This document shows, in pieces, positions 23,292-35,352 of a stretch of 64,000 bases of DNA; position 1 is the first letter of the stretch; each line of letters starts with the position of its first letter. Position numbers and translations under genes: made by a program. Under the pieces are notes generated by a model. That model saw only the letters and a list, made by a program, of their open reading frames with translations, made no database searches and was not told the origin of the DNA. The stretch comes from Furcasterigmium furcatum. Its lineage: Eukaryota; Ascomycota; Sordariomycetes; Glomerellales; Plectosphaerellaceae. The DNA lies in the NCBI GenBank assembly GCA_001599815.1, contig BCIA01000004.1:4366082-4430081 (forward strand), given 5' to 3'.

Positions 23292-24057
23292 ATGTCGGCT
23301 CTACTCGTCATCATATTCGGCATCGAGCTGACGATCCGCATCGTGGACACGATCGGAGCGGCCACCATCAACCAGTTGGTAAGGCTTGCTTTCCTTCGTG
23401 GCCCGATACCCAAATGCTAACCACCATGAATAGCTCTGGACCCTGCTAAGCTACCTGCCGACCGAGACATCCCGAGCTGCGACACAGCACCGCAAAGTTC
23501 AGGCCGAGTTCCTCAAGGTGCGGAAGGAGCTGAATGGTACAAGCAGCCAGGACGAGTTTGCCAAGTGGGCGAAGTTACGCCGCAACCATGACAAGCTGCT
23601 CGAGCAGCTGGAGAGCAGCAGTATGTTCCCGTTGATACATGAAATGTCTCCCTTCCCCACTGACGATACGTGCGCAGAGAAATCGATGGAGGCCTCGAGA
23701 TCCAAGTTCGACAGTTATATCACCGGCCTCCGGATGCTCGTGACCCGGTTACCTCAATACGCTTTGCCTTTCTGGTACGGCAAGGAGCCCATGTTTTGGC
23801 TTCCATACGGCTGGTTTCCGTACTACGCGGAGTGGCTCTTGTCCTTTCCCAGGGCGCCGATCGGAAGTGTGAGCATCGTCTCCTGGCAGCTAGCCTGCAC
23901 GGGTCTCATTGCTCTGGTCAGCGAGCTCATAGGGTCCATCGTTGGACTGGTGTCGGCACCGAAGCAGGCCCAAAAAGAGGCGACCAAGGTCCCGGCGAAG
24001 ACGGAGAAGGAGCAGAAGACGGGCAGCAGCAAGGGCGGGGAGAAGAAGGAGCTGTAG
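23292..24057 (+). CDS. get1: Get1/WRB subunit of the ER tail-anchored-protein receptor
   Basis: Three exons: 23292-23378, 23434-23620, 23678-24057, giving 217 residues. The N-terminus is a membrane segment (SALLVIIFGIELTIRIV). A cytosolic coiled coil contains the conserved core DEFAKWAKLRRNHDKLLEQLE. A second region holds two further membrane segments (PFWYGKEPMFWLPYGWFPYY and SIVSWQLACTGLIALVSELI), and a Lys-rich tail follows. This matches Get1, which with Get2 receives tail-anchored proteins from the ATPase Get3 at the ER; the coiled coil prises Get3 open. Intron 2 is 57 nt, a multiple of three and free of stops, so its retention would add 19 residues. I splice it because the donor GTATGT and acceptor GCAG are good and the insertion would break the coiled coil. 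Confidence 0.93.
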
Positions 24058-24722
24058 TTGATAACCCGAGGCAAATCAAATGCTTTCACGCGTTTTACGA
24101 AATGTATCTCGTTGATTTGACGCAAAGTTCCTAATGGCCGTAGCTAGAGCTTTGTAACACGACGGAGAATTACCCTTGGCAGGGTGCATTGTTTCTTCTA
24201 GGCGTCATATTGACTTCGAATTCCCATCGGCCTTTGCAGGCGGTCATTGAAGCTTCGAAAGCGCCATGGCATCACACGAGACGGGAAGAAGGGACACGCG
24301 AATTGGACGTTTGCGACACAAGCCCACGAGACACTTGCCATCGAGGCGAAAAAGAACAGCGAAATCAGGTCTCTCTGACCTGTCAAGAATGATGACAGGG
24401 TGGATGAGTTTAGAGAAGTCCGCGCCGAAATGTCGTTGGCTTGCAAAGATCTGTCTCTTTTGCAGGTTGGGTGGGATGTGAAGAGCAAAAAAATAGAAAT
24501 GAGCTCCATTCGAGCAGAAATAGACGATCAGCGCCACAGAACAGCCACATCCGCTGGAGGCTTGGCCGGAAAAACCTTGCGGCGACCTCCGAGGGGTGAG
24601 ACCCACTTTATCCCTGGAGGCAACGACATTCAGCAACTTGGAAGCTTGCCCGAGACCTCGACCTTGACCAGCTTCATCCCCAACGCGACTCCAGCCCCTG
24701 CAGCACCAGCCCGACCGTCAAG
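24058..24722. other. Intergenic, get1 3' flank and vph1 promoter
   Basis: A 665-bp spacer between two co-oriented genes. No TATA box, RNA gene or repeat is recognised. The 60 nt before the vph1 ATG is pyrimidine- and CCAGC-rich leader. Confidence 0.4.
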
Positions 24723-27547
24723 ATGGCCCCTGCACAGGATACCATGTTCCGCTCTGCGGACATGAGTATGGTGCAGCTGTACATTTCCAACGAAATCGGT
24801 CGCGAGGTTGTTACTGCTCTCGGAGAGCTTGGTCTCCTCCAGTTCCGAGATGTACGTGGCCCTGGATGGCATTCCATCTCAATCGTGACCATCAAAGCTG
24901 ACAATTATCGTCCAACAGCTTAACAGCGAAGTCACCGCTTTCCAGCGCACCTATACTCAAGATATTCGACGACTGGACAATGTCGAGCGTCAGTTGCGTA
25001 CGTCATTGCCTCACTCCCGCCCCCCGCAAATCGCCTAACCCTCTTGTCCCAGGCTACTTCTATGGCCAGATGGAGAAGGCTGGTATTCCTCTCCGTAAGC
25101 TTGATCTCGATAGTGAACGACTGGCCAACCCGACAACTACCGAGATCGACGAGTTGGCCGAGCGAAGCCAGAGCTTGGAACAGCGCATCTTCCAGCTCAA
25201 CGATAGCTACGAAACCCTGAAGAAGCGCGAAGTCGAGCTCACCGAGTGGCGCTGGGTTCTCAGGGAGGCCGGCGGCTTTTTTGACCGCGCCCACGGCAAC
25301 GTTGAGGAGATTCGTCACTCCACCGAGCAAGATGATGCCCCTCTGCTTCAAGATGTCGAGCAGCACAACGCCGCCCCCGAGGTCGAGCGTTCCTTCTCTG
25401 GCATGAACATCGGCTTCGTTGCCGGCGTGATCGCCCGTGATCGCGTGGGTTCTTTCGAGCGCATCCTCTGGCGTACTCTCCGTGGCAATCTGTACATGAA
25501 CCAGTCGGAAATTCCCGAGCCTCTCGTCGACCCGACCACCAACGAGGAGATCAACAAGAACGTCTTCGTCATCTTCGCTCACGGCAAGGAGATCCTCGCT
25601 AAGATCCGCAAGATTTCCGAGTCGATGGGTGCCGAGGTCTATAACGTTGATGAGAACGGTGACCTTCGTCGCGATCAAATGCACGAGGTCAACGCCCGCC
25701 TCAACGACGTCCAAAATGTCTTGCGCAACACTCAGGCAACCCTGAATGCCGAGCTCACTCAGATCTCCCAGGCGCTCTCCGCTTGGATGGTCTTGGTGAC
25801 TAAGGAGAAGGCCGTCTATGACACGCTCAACAACTTCTCCTACGACCGTGCCCGCCGCACGCTCATTGCCGAAGGCTGGGCACCTACCAACGATGTTGGG
25901 CGGATCCGGGCGACGCTTCAAGAGGTCACTAACAGGGCTGGCCTCTCTGTTCCGTCTATCATCAACGAGATTCGCACCAACAAGACCCCGCCTACTTATC
26001 TCAAGACCAACAAGTTCACCGAAGCTTTCCAGACCATCGTCAATGCGTACGGCACGGCTACTTACCAGGAGGTCAACCCTGCCCTTCCGGTCATTATCAC
26101 TTTCCCCTTCCTGTTTGCCGTCATGTTTGGTGATCTTGGCCACGCCATCATCATGCTTGCCGCCGCCCTTGCCATGATCTACTGGGAGAAGCCCTTGAAG
26201 AAGGTCCAATTCGAGCTCTTCGCCATGCTCTACTACGGTCGCTACATGGTCCTGATCATGGCGATCTTCTCCATCTACACCGGTCTCATCTACAACGATG
26301 TGTTCTCCAAGTCCTTGACCCTGTTCGACAGCGCCTGGCACTGGAAGGTCCCCCCTGGCTACGAGACTGGCGATGGTTCGCTCGTCGCTGAACTTAACGA
26401 TCACGGCTACCGATACCCATTCGGCCTTGACTGGATGTGGCACGGAACAGAGAATGATCTTCTCTTCTCCAACAGTTACAAGATGAAGATGAGCATTGTC
26501 CTCGGTTGGGCGCACATGACATACTCGCTCATTTTCGCCTACGTCAACGCCAGGCATTTCAAGAAGCCCATCGACATTTGGGGCAACTTTGTGCCTGGCA
26601 TGATTTTCTTCCAGTCCATTTTCGGCTACCTGGTTCTCTGCATCATTTACAAGTGGTCCGTCAACTGGAACGACCCCAACGATCCTCGGCCCGCCCCCGG
26701 CTTGCTGAACATGCTCATCTACATGTTTCTGCAGCCTGGCACCATCGACGTGCAGCTATACAAGGGCCAGGCTGGTGTCCAGGTCTTCTTGCTCCTCTTT
26801 GCCTTCGCCCAGGTCCCCATTCTTCTCTTCCTTAAGCCGTTCTACCTGCGCTGGGAGCACAACCGCGCCCGCGCCAAGGGCTATAGGGCAGTTGGCGAGA
26901 CCTCGCGCGTCAGTGCGCTCGACGGCGACGATGACGACGATGGTAATGGCCACGCTGTCGACGGCCGACACAGTCTCGAGTCTGATGGTGAAGGTGTTGC
27001 CATGATCACACAGGATCTGCATGGCGACGGAGAGCATGAAGAGTTCGAGTTCAGCGAAGTGATGATTCACCAGGTTATCCACACCATTGGTAAGTTATGC
27101 GATGGCCTGATAGCAAAAGTGGACTTTCTAACATACCGTGCAGAGTTCTGTCTCAACTGCGTGTCCCACACGGCCTCCTATCTTCGTCTCTGGGCTTTGT
27201 CGCTGGCCCACCAGCAGCTCAGCATCGTGCTTTGGAACATGACACTTGGTAATGTCTTCGAAGCAACCGGCGTGATTGGAGTCTTCATGATCTTTGTTGG
27301 CTTCTTCATGTGGTTCACACTAAGTACATCTATCCTCTCAGCATTTAACGGGCGAGATGCTAACTCCCTTTCAGCCATCGCCATTCTGGTCATGATGGAA
27401 GGCACCAGTGCCATGTTGCATTCCCTGCGTCTGGCCTGGGTCGAATCCTTCTCCAAGTTTGCCGAGTTCTCCGGCTGGCCTTTCCAGCCGTTCTCCTTCG
27501 ACACTACGTTAGAGGAGTCGGAGGAGCTGAAGCAGTATCTCTGCTAG
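24723..27547 (+). CDS. vph1: V-type H+-ATPase subunit a (Vph1)
   Basis: Five exons: 24723-24851, 24919-24997, 25053-27089, 27144-27323, 27375-27547, giving 865 residues, the normal size for fungal subunit a. The N-terminal cytosolic half begins FRSADMSMVQLYISNE and holds coiled-coil stretches. The C-terminal half carries the membrane domain, including LPVIITFPFLFAVMFGDLGH and the segment with HSLRLAWVESFSKF. Arg827 in that segment corresponds to the essential proton-path arginine of the Vo sector. An acidic loop with GDDDDDGN lies near residue 700. The protein couples ATP hydrolysis to proton pumping on vacuolar and Golgi/endosomal membranes. Most of the spliced sequence sits in one frame, so the intron before EFCLNCVSHTASYLRLW could be missed by simple frame reading. 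Splicing restores the conserved join HTI/EFCLN. Confidence 0.97.
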
Positions 27548-27920
27548 TGAGATGCTGCAGCTCCAGTGTGGTCCACATCTGTACTTTGCGTTGTACTCCT
27601 AGTAGTCCTTATGTACCATATCATCGACCAATGAGCCCGTATAGATAGTGATTAGCATAGCACTGTTTAATTAAACGGGCGGCAGTAGCTGAAGAACTTG
27701 ATTCCATTGCTTCTCTGCCGGAGAGCTCAGGGTGACTGCTGACTTCGCTTGACGTCGGTCGGCCCTCCTGTGATGTGGTATTTATAGGTACGGAACTGTA
27801 CAGTGATCCCAATGTCTTTCCTGCTACGCCTAAATGTTCCCGAGCCATTTTGCCGTTGCCTGCTTCATCTGTGACTCAAGCTCTCCTCCTACCAAGTCCA
27901 TTGGTCTTGTTTCCCCTGGC
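27548..27920. terminator. Convergent 3' intergenic region of vph1 and ysh1
   Basis: A 373-bp tail-to-tail spacer. It must hold both 3'-UTRs and polyadenylation sites. A/T-rich runs such as GTTTAATTAAAC (27,665-27,676) and TGTACC(A)TATC near 27,612-27,622 are candidate processing signals. No gene is seen. Confidence 0.4.
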
Positions 27921-30889
27921 TCAGCGCTTCTGCCATAGGGGAGCCGTGATCTCAGCAGCGCGGTCGCAGATGCGGCTGACGCGATCGGCGAAAGCCTTGT
28001 GGTTGCACTCTACCTCGAGGTCCTCGAGCCACACCGTCGCCTCCATCTTATCAACCTTGATGTGGATTCCAGGCACGGGGATGCCTATCTTGTGCAGGCG
28101 GTCGAGCTCGGCGCGGCGCCGGGCCTCGAGCTTCTCTTGCTTGCGTGTCTCTGCATCTGCTTCGCCATCGCCGTCCTCGGGCTTGACGCCGTCGGCATCC
28201 TGCATGGTGGTGTCCTCGTCGTCGAGGGGCGGGAGCTTCGGGTCAGCAATCGGGTTGACATTCTCGGCGCCAAACTGATTCTCGACGATCATCAGGAAGC
28301 GCTCGAGACGCTCTTCGGGAGTGAGGTTCGCGTGAGGGTTCTTGGCGGGGAGGGTGACCTGGTGTCCCGCGGATCCTGGAGGTCATGTTAGTATTGTGGA
28401 GTGCGCAAGGCGTTGGCAGGATAACTTACGCTTCACGGCGGCAGGGCTACTCTCAACAGAGTAAAGGGTCGCGAGGACCGCGTCGGCAATTCCGTCGTTG
28501 AGGAGGTTGCCCTCCCACTCGAGCTCGACCTCGCCATCGCTGCGGTAGCGGAAGGTAACGCAGCCCATGACGAGGTACGCGGCGACGAGGCTTGCCACCT
28601 CCTCGTCCGCTTCCTCTTTGGGGGTTCCGTTGGACTCGCCGTTGCCGTTCTTCGCCTTGTGCATTTCAGGCAACTCCTCAACGCATCCAAAGACTCCCTC
28701 CAGACCCCATTTGATGAGATCGATGCCAGCAGCGCTGAACTTGAGGCGCTGCTTGCAGGTAAGAGTAGTGGTGTTGAGACCAGCGTACTCGCGGAGGTCT
28801 TCGGGAGCCATCAGGGACAGCTTGAAGTCGTTCTGGACAAGGACACCGGTGACAAGCTGCGGGTTTGTGTTTTCTTTGGTGACCGTTGTGGGAGGGCTGA
28901 TTGTGGCTAGCTTGCCGACGACCTTGGCCGTTTTGTCTTGTTTGAAGGGGATGCGAAGCTCTTCGCAGTTCTTGGGGCTGAAAATCTTGGCCTTGACTGT
29001 CTTGCCGGCGTTTAAGGAAAGGAGCTTTGACTTCAGGCGCATCATGTTGTGTTGTTCGCCGTGGACCAGGATCTGGGACTGTTAGCACGCTGATGCCGGG
29101 GCAGGAAACCCGAAAAGACTTACCACCACGGGGGCGTTGACCTCCTCGATGAACTCGCGGTTCTCTGTACCGTCGACATGGGCTGCGAAGGAGTACTCCT
29201 GCACACTGCACCTCCTCGGAATCAAGACCTTCTCGCTCTCGCTCCCAGGCCCTCGCCGAGCTCCAGCCATGGTCCTGTTCATGACTGCCTGGATTTGGTC
29301 CGGTTCTTGCATGATCTGCTTGGCCATGGTTCCCTCGACACTGTAACCCGTGATGATAACACCGTTCTTGTCGTTGGGTGCCCATCTCTCCAACAACTCG
29401 CGGCTGACTCCATTTTGAAGCATACCGGGACTGGCCAGCATGACACAGCCTCCCAGGTCATCAAACCTGTCGAGGTTCTTGAGAGACCGAATGTGCTTGA
29501 AGTCCCAGGGACCACCCTTGCCACTGCTGTCTCCAGAAGCCTCGGCCTCGGCCATCCGCTCGCGGAATAGGCGCTTGATGTTGTCATTCATAGCGCTTAC
29601 GTACGTCTGGTATACCACCATGCACTTGCGCGCCAGGTTGCTGGCGTAGTAGATGGGGTATTTCTGGTAGTCGGCATGTTTCGCCCAGTACTCGTCCAGG
29701 ATCAAGAGAAGCTCTTGGGCTCTGCCAAGGGCAAACACCGGCATCAGCACGCGCCCTCCACGATTCAGGATGCCGGTTATGGACTTCATGAGGGCCTGTT
29801 CCCTCTCGAGCCTTGGAACGTGGGACGCGATGCCGTACGTTGATTCTGTGATGAGTACATCAATCTTGACGCCTTTGGGTACCTCGGCTGATACCAGATG
29901 GCGATCTTGCTCCCTCGAGTAGTCACCGGTGAAGAAGATCTTGAGGCCGGCGATCTCGATGAGGAACATGGCAGCACCGAGGACGTGGCCTGCCGGGTAT
30001 GGTGTGATGCGGATCGAGGAGATGGTATGTGTGGTGTTGTAATCTATCGCCTCGATTTGAGGGAAAGTGTTGAGATGGTCGGCCTCGGTATAGACCGGCT
30101 GGGTTGTCGGGTTCGAGGACGTATTTCCCACCCGCACCGAGTCTTGGATCAGCCACTTGTAGATGGCCTTGGTCGGATGCGTCATGAAGACGCGGCCACG
30201 GAAATTTGTCTTTGCCAGGACGTACGGCAAGGAGGCAGCATGGTCGATGTGGAAGCTATGGAGCCATCAGCATCAAGAGCTACTCGGGATAGAAGCTGCC
30301 CCGAAATCTGCGTCCTGGCGCAGAGCAGCGAGGGGTGGTCACGACAATAGCAGAGGGGCAAGGCTGGGCAGCGGGGAAGAAAGGATTGTATTGACTCTGG
30401 ATACGAGGCATGATAGCAAACAGACAACGGGGCCAGGCTTCTGAGGCGACAACGCCGTGGGCAGTCTGATCCTTCCCTCGACCACCTCTTTTTGTGTTTC
30501 TAGTGCTGCGTACATACAGCGTTGCCCTGCGTTGCCTTGCCCTGTCCGTGGTCATCGTCTCGGGGGAGGGGAATGCTTACTGAGTAATGAGGAGCACGTC
30601 GACGGTACTCAGGTCGAAATCGTCGAAGAAAGGCAATGCTGCGAGGCCGTCATATGCCGGGTGCTGGCCGGCATCGAGCTGCGATTGAGCTGTTAGCTGT
30701 CTGTGGAACCTGGGGTCGCAACGGCTGGAGACGCACCATGACTGTCTTGCCCTTGTACTGGACAATGTGGCAGGATCGCCCGACTTCGTTTCCGCCACCG
30801 AGGCAGAGGAACATGAGCTCGTCGGAGGGGTCGACAGGCTCCTCGCTGACCGTCGCGGCCATGGCCGAGGCCTTGCGTTTGGAAGCCAT
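27921..30889 (-). CDS. ysh1: Ysh1/CPSF73 pre-mRNA 3'-end endonuclease
   Basis: Five exons read leftwards: 30889-30737, 30678-30581, 30255-29124, 29072-28430, 28375-27921, giving 826 residues. The metallo-beta-lactamase motifs are intact. HFHIDH sits at residues 84-89, split across intron 2. FFTGDYSREQDRH, TESTYG and GHVLGA follow. The beta-CASP part ends with ILVHGEQHNMMRLK. A C-terminal region (GVKPEDGDGEADAETRKQEK and beyond) matches the fungal Ysh1 tail. This is the zinc endonuclease of cleavage and polyadenylation factor; it cuts pre-mRNA before poly(A) addition, in the nucleus. Intron 2 is 325 nt, several times longer than the other introns in the gene, and lies within the first active-site motif. 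The start MASKRKASAM is the first ATG before DELMFLCLGGGNEVGRS. Confidence 0.96.
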
Positions 30890-31680
30890 GTTGCTGGTCG
30901 CGTCGCGAGGGCTGCCAGGAGTGGCGCGTCGTCTCCTGATGAATCAGTGATGGAGTTCTGTGTTAAACCATGCGGAAATCGGAGCGCAAGGCTCGGGTTC
31001 GTCTTGCGAAGCCTTTATCAGGTCGCTGCAGTTGACGAACGTTTGTGGCTGGGGTGTTCTTGGTTGAAAGCTCGGGGGGATGAAAGGGCCTCTACCAAGT
31101 GTAAATCGGAAGGACCCAAAGATCCCTGCGCGCACGGACCACGTTGAACCATTGTCCCTGCTTCACTGACATCGTCTAAGGTGACCATTCTGTTAACTAC
31201 CAAAAACTGACTTGAAAGCCATGTATACCAGAAAGTCATATATAAGCCCTGGGGCCATTCATCCCAAATTGCCGAGGCTTGATCTTCGACTAGGTCGCCG
31301 TGGTTCCCCCCTGAACTGCCATCTGTTCCTGAAGCCTCCACCCACCCAGCCTGGGGAGGCCGATCACGTGACGATTTAGTCCTGGACGCCTGAAGCGTTT
31401 TCGAAGGACAGCCTTCTTCCTGCAACCTCCGCGCGCCCATCTCAATCCCCGACGACAACCACCACGCTCTCAGCCTCGCTACACCACCAACTCAACGCGT
31501 ATCGATACACTGACCCCGGAACATCCATCAGGACGGCATCCACGCACCCCTGCTCGCTGGCGTCCGGCTCTCTCTGTCGAATGAGCGCGGTCGCGTCAGT
31601 TCCGACGGGCTCGTCTGCCTGTTGAGGTGCACTCGCTCTGGCTCGGCAGCCATCTCCTTCTCTGCGTAAAGCATTCCAAC
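30890..31680. promoter_or_regulatory. Divergent promoter of ysh1 and taf4
   Basis: A 791-bp head-to-head region between two general mRNA-synthesis genes. There is no TATA box near either start, as is common for housekeeping genes. Weak C/T-rich stretches flank the taf4 ATG. I see no coding sequence. Confidence 0.45.
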
Positions 31681-33729
31681 ATGGCTCAGCCGCAGCCCCA
31701 GATGCCCCAGAGGCACTTCTCTCCACCGCAGGGCTCGCCCTCGCCGGCTCCGATCGCGCCGCAGCCCGCCTATCCGTTGCCTCCTAACAAGAGACCAAAG
31801 GTGTCGCCTCAACCTCCATCACGGCCACAGTCGCCCTACGCCCAGTCGCCCTATGCCCCGAGCCCCGGAGCTCCCGTCACCCCTTCCACTGCTACTTCTG
31901 CGCCTTCTCCGACGCTTCCCGGGTCGCAACCGAATGGCCAGCCCATCAACAACGGGAACTATACCACGCCTTACACTAACGGCAACGGCAACGGCAACAT
32001 GACTCCTTTGACTCCTTCGCTTGCCCTGCCGGAAACTCGTCCAACTCCACCACCCCAGCCCATCTCTTCGGCTCCACCGGTTCAACCACACTCTCCCGCA
32101 CCTCCAGTTCTGCCAGCACTTTCAACGCCAGCGAACGCTCCCTATACCAACGCAGCCTTCGGAGCTCCTCCGATGACCCCCGTCATGAATCAGCAGCAGC
32201 ACTTGCCGTTGGCGCCGCACCCTACCCCGGGTGTCATGGGCCCGCCTTCGCGCCTTCCCGACCGACCCCAGAAGGATGACTACGATCCTACGGATCTCAT
32301 GGCCGGTACCGGAATCGACGTCCGGGCGGAGGAAGCATACCTGGCGAACATGTTCGCTGTAGACTCGTCGGTCCCCGAGTCGAAGACAGGCTTCTCCATC
32401 CACCAGCCCGGCAATAAGGCTTCTTTCTACGGTGCCAATGTGGCGAACCAGCCAGCCGAGTCGCATGGTGGAAAGTCGCAAGATCAGTTTGTGGCCGAGG
32501 CTGCCGAGAAGGCCTGGCAGGAATCCGCCAGGAATCTCGCCGCTGAAAGGGCCGTGGAGCTCAAGAACGCCTTTCTCAACGTCCCCATCCTACAGATGAG
32601 GGCCGAGCAAGCCGCCAAAGAGCATGGTCTCACTCTCAACTGGGATATGAAGGCGGCGCAGCCTATGGGCCGGATGAAGGTCATGGAGGAACAGCCCAGG
32701 CCAGTCAAGGTGGAAACCAAGAGAGGCCCAGACGGTGCCATTGTGCGAACTTCAGGGTCCTGGATTCCGTACGATGCGTACCTGGCCGACCAGCTCGCGC
32801 TGCTCTCGATCGCTACGAAGCAACGCCTACGAAGCTTGGTTTCGGACTCGAAGCGCGTGGCCGTGATTCGGCAGACCTCTTCACATGGTGAGGTACCAGA
32901 ACAGTGGAAGGAGGCTGCTGGCCCACCCAATGTCGCAGTCCCTATACAACCAGAAGGCGGCGATGAGGAGGGCAAGGCTGCCAACGGAGATGGCAACAAT
33001 GCTCAAAAACGTGAGGCAGTCATGAGTTTATCTTTTTATTCACCTTACTGACCAGATACCCTAGGCTCTGCCGACCCAGAGATACTCGCAGATGCTCCCC
33101 CTAGCAAGATTCAGAAGATTCCCGCAACGACCTCGAGTTCCATGAGCGGCATGATGCGCGACTTGGGGCGTTCAGAGCGCGACAGCGAGGAGACAAGATT
33201 GAGGAAGCGACAGGCGCGGAGAGAAGGAAAGGACGTCTCAAGCATTTCGAGGTCGACCTCGGTGGCTCCGGGCACTCCCGGCGGCTCAGCCCCTGATGGC
33301 GAGAAGGCCATGACTAAGAAGGAACAGAAGAAGCTTGAAGCTGCCAGGAAGGCCGAGGCGAACAGCCACGCGAACCAGAACCTGACGAGCGGCAAGTTCC
33401 TTGGTACCAAGCCAGGAGGACTCTTCGGCAAGAAGTCGTACTCTTGGATGACCGGCGGCGGAAGCGGCGCCAGCACACCCAAGATGGGCGGCCTTGCTGG
33501 GAAGATGGGGACGACACCCACCCCTGGCACGCCTGCGGCACCAGCCCAGAGTGTCCTGACCGTGGAGGGCAGCGCGTCCAGGAGACCTGGCGCGTGGAGA
33601 GAGGACAAGGACAAGGGGAAGACCATCCAGCTCCGCGACTGGCTGCTGGCCCTTGAGGAAGATGGCATCGAGATCCAAGCACTCCAGCGCGCGTACAACG
33701 ACCTTGACACGTCGGGTCCCAAGCAGTAG
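31681..33729 (+). CDS. taf4: TFIID subunit TAF4
   Basis: Two exons, 31681-33010 and 33065-33729, give 664 residues. The first 200 residues are Pro/Gln/Ser-rich and disordered, with an NGNGNGN repeat. A conserved core follows, beginning DDYDPTDLMAGTGIDVRAEE and running to YDAYLADQLALLSIATKQRL, the histone-fold/TAF4 region. Then come an acidic linker and a charged helix (SERDSEETRLRKRQARREG, MTKKEQKKLEAARKAE). The extreme C-terminus ends LDTSGPKQ. TAF4 pairs with TAF12 in the TFIID scaffold and acts in the nucleus. The 54-nt intron (GTGAGG...CCCTAG) restores the frame. Homology is judged from the layout and core motifs; length and order suit fungal TAF4. Confidence 0.88.
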
Positions 33730-34467
33730 GATTGCCTGCGACAAACTGGAAGGGTTCGCTTGAAGGGGACGAGCCACGCCGCCGCGGCATAACGCGCAGG
33801 CATTTTCTACTTTGCTTTAGCTTTCTTCGGGAGGAAGTGGAAGCGATACCCGCATCCAGAGAGGCAGCAGCACTCCCACTCCTCCGTGTTTCCAGTATCA
33901 TGGTTTTTGTAGCAAGGCGTTCTACGGGGGGCGATGGTCGCCCGGGGCGGAATCGGGTCTGCATCAGTCAAGGAAAGAAAAGCGTACGTTATACCTAACA
34001 GGCGGTGAATGTGACTGTGTGTGGCGATGAGGATGCTGGTTTGAACCTGTGGGGATGTGATAGAACCGGAGATGAAGGACACGATTCACATGCCAAGGTG
34101 AAGTCGGTACAGAAAGTAATCATTTGTAAAACCAGCAAGTTGCGGGATCGTCCAGGTCTAAAGCCCGTCTAGACATGATGTTTGTCCTTCCCAGCGGCCT
34201 AGCCGGGGTGTCAACTGGTGATCTCCATGACATGGAACATGTTTGGGAAGGCTGGTTCTCACAGCTGGCTGGACAGCCCTGTCGATTCGGGGTCGTGGCC
34301 AACTGGCTTTGCAGGCTATACCCGAGAAAAGCAACGGTGCCAGCTCGGGTAATCAGACGGCAAGTTTATGAGGGATGATGAACATGGATCTGGTGAACGG
34401 GTTTTGGGTGAGCCGAGCCTAGTGTGGGACTAGTTGTTTGCTCGCCCGTTGGTAATACGTTCGCTGT

Positions 34468-34486
34468 GTGTATGTATGTATGTATG
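34468..34486. repeat. Short TATG microsatellite
   Basis: Tandem GTAT/TATG units (TGTATGTATGTATGTATGT) in a non-coding stretch. It is short and probably of no function. Confidence 0.7.
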
Positions 34487-35185
34487 TCGGAAGTTGTGCA
34501 TTGATTGCCTGGACCGAAGTTTGATCAGAGTGGCGAGCGTGAGATCTCGGAAAGGTGCAGGAGTACTTGAGCTGAATGTGGTGATATTCTCGGGTGCCCC
34601 TATCCGTCCGAACCGAGGCGGCTGTCGACACCCACGACAACAACGGCGGCCCTCATGGGACTGAATCTGACGGGTGACACATGACTCGGGAATCGAAATC
34701 AGACGCAAAGCAACGGGCTCCTGTTGGCTCGCTGGGTGCTCTGGGACTATTGCTTCTTCCGCGTCCCGCTGAGACATGCAGCCCAAGATTAACAGTTTGA
34801 CGACGATCTTACCAAGTACATAACAAGTGTGATCACAGAGCATGGACCCCTGCGGGCGGCATCTGTCATCCGGGGCTCCGCTATGCGCAGATCCCGGGGT
34901 CTCAACGGCCTCTGCCGCCTCCCGTCCCGGCCAAGCGCGTCGTGTAGGGACACGAACGATGAGTTATGGCCAATGTCCTTCGAGGTTGACATCATGCATG
35001 AAGTTTGATCCAGATCCGCAATGCGGCCGACTGGGCAACTTCTGCAGTGGCATCCCATGGATGAGGAGGGAGGTATCCAATTTTCATACGGAGCTTTGGG
35101 TGAGAGTATGGACTTACATACTACGCCGCCACAAGTCGGTTGAGGTGATCATCATGGAAAGTCTCGGCAGGTCTCGGACTGCTGC

Positions 35186-35192
35186 TATAAAA
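35186..35192 (+). promoter_or_regulatory. TATA box of the secreted alpha/beta hydrolase
   Basis: TATAAAA about 165 nt upstream of the hydrolase ATG at 35,353, and the only strong TATA element in the flank. Confidence 0.55.
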
Positions 35193-35352
35193 CGGACCTC
35201 TCCAACACGGACGGCGGATTCGATGGGTGAGGAGTCTCCCTCGGCAGGCAGTCATTCCTTACCACCCTCCTGATCATACATACCACTCTCCTGTCTTCGG
35301 CCACCTTACTTTCCTGCGACTCTCCCGCATCCCGCCCCTCCTACTTCTAGAA

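Larger units (their letters stand above)
33730..35352. other. 1.6-kb intergenic region
   Basis: The taf4 3' flank followed by the promoter of the secreted hydrolase. It has a short (GTAT)n-type tract near 34,468-34,484 and a TATAAAA box at 35,186. No coding sequence or RNA gene is recognised. Confidence 0.45.

Noticed and set aside
24932..26557. A 541-codon open frame antisense to vph1
   Set aside because: It lies opposite the highly conserved vph1 coding sequence, and its composition mirrors that gene's codons. No family resemblance.
30256..30580. Possible box C/D snoRNA inside ysh1 intron 2
   Set aside because: Only loose CGATGAC and CTGA matches, without flanking stem or guide pairing that I could see.
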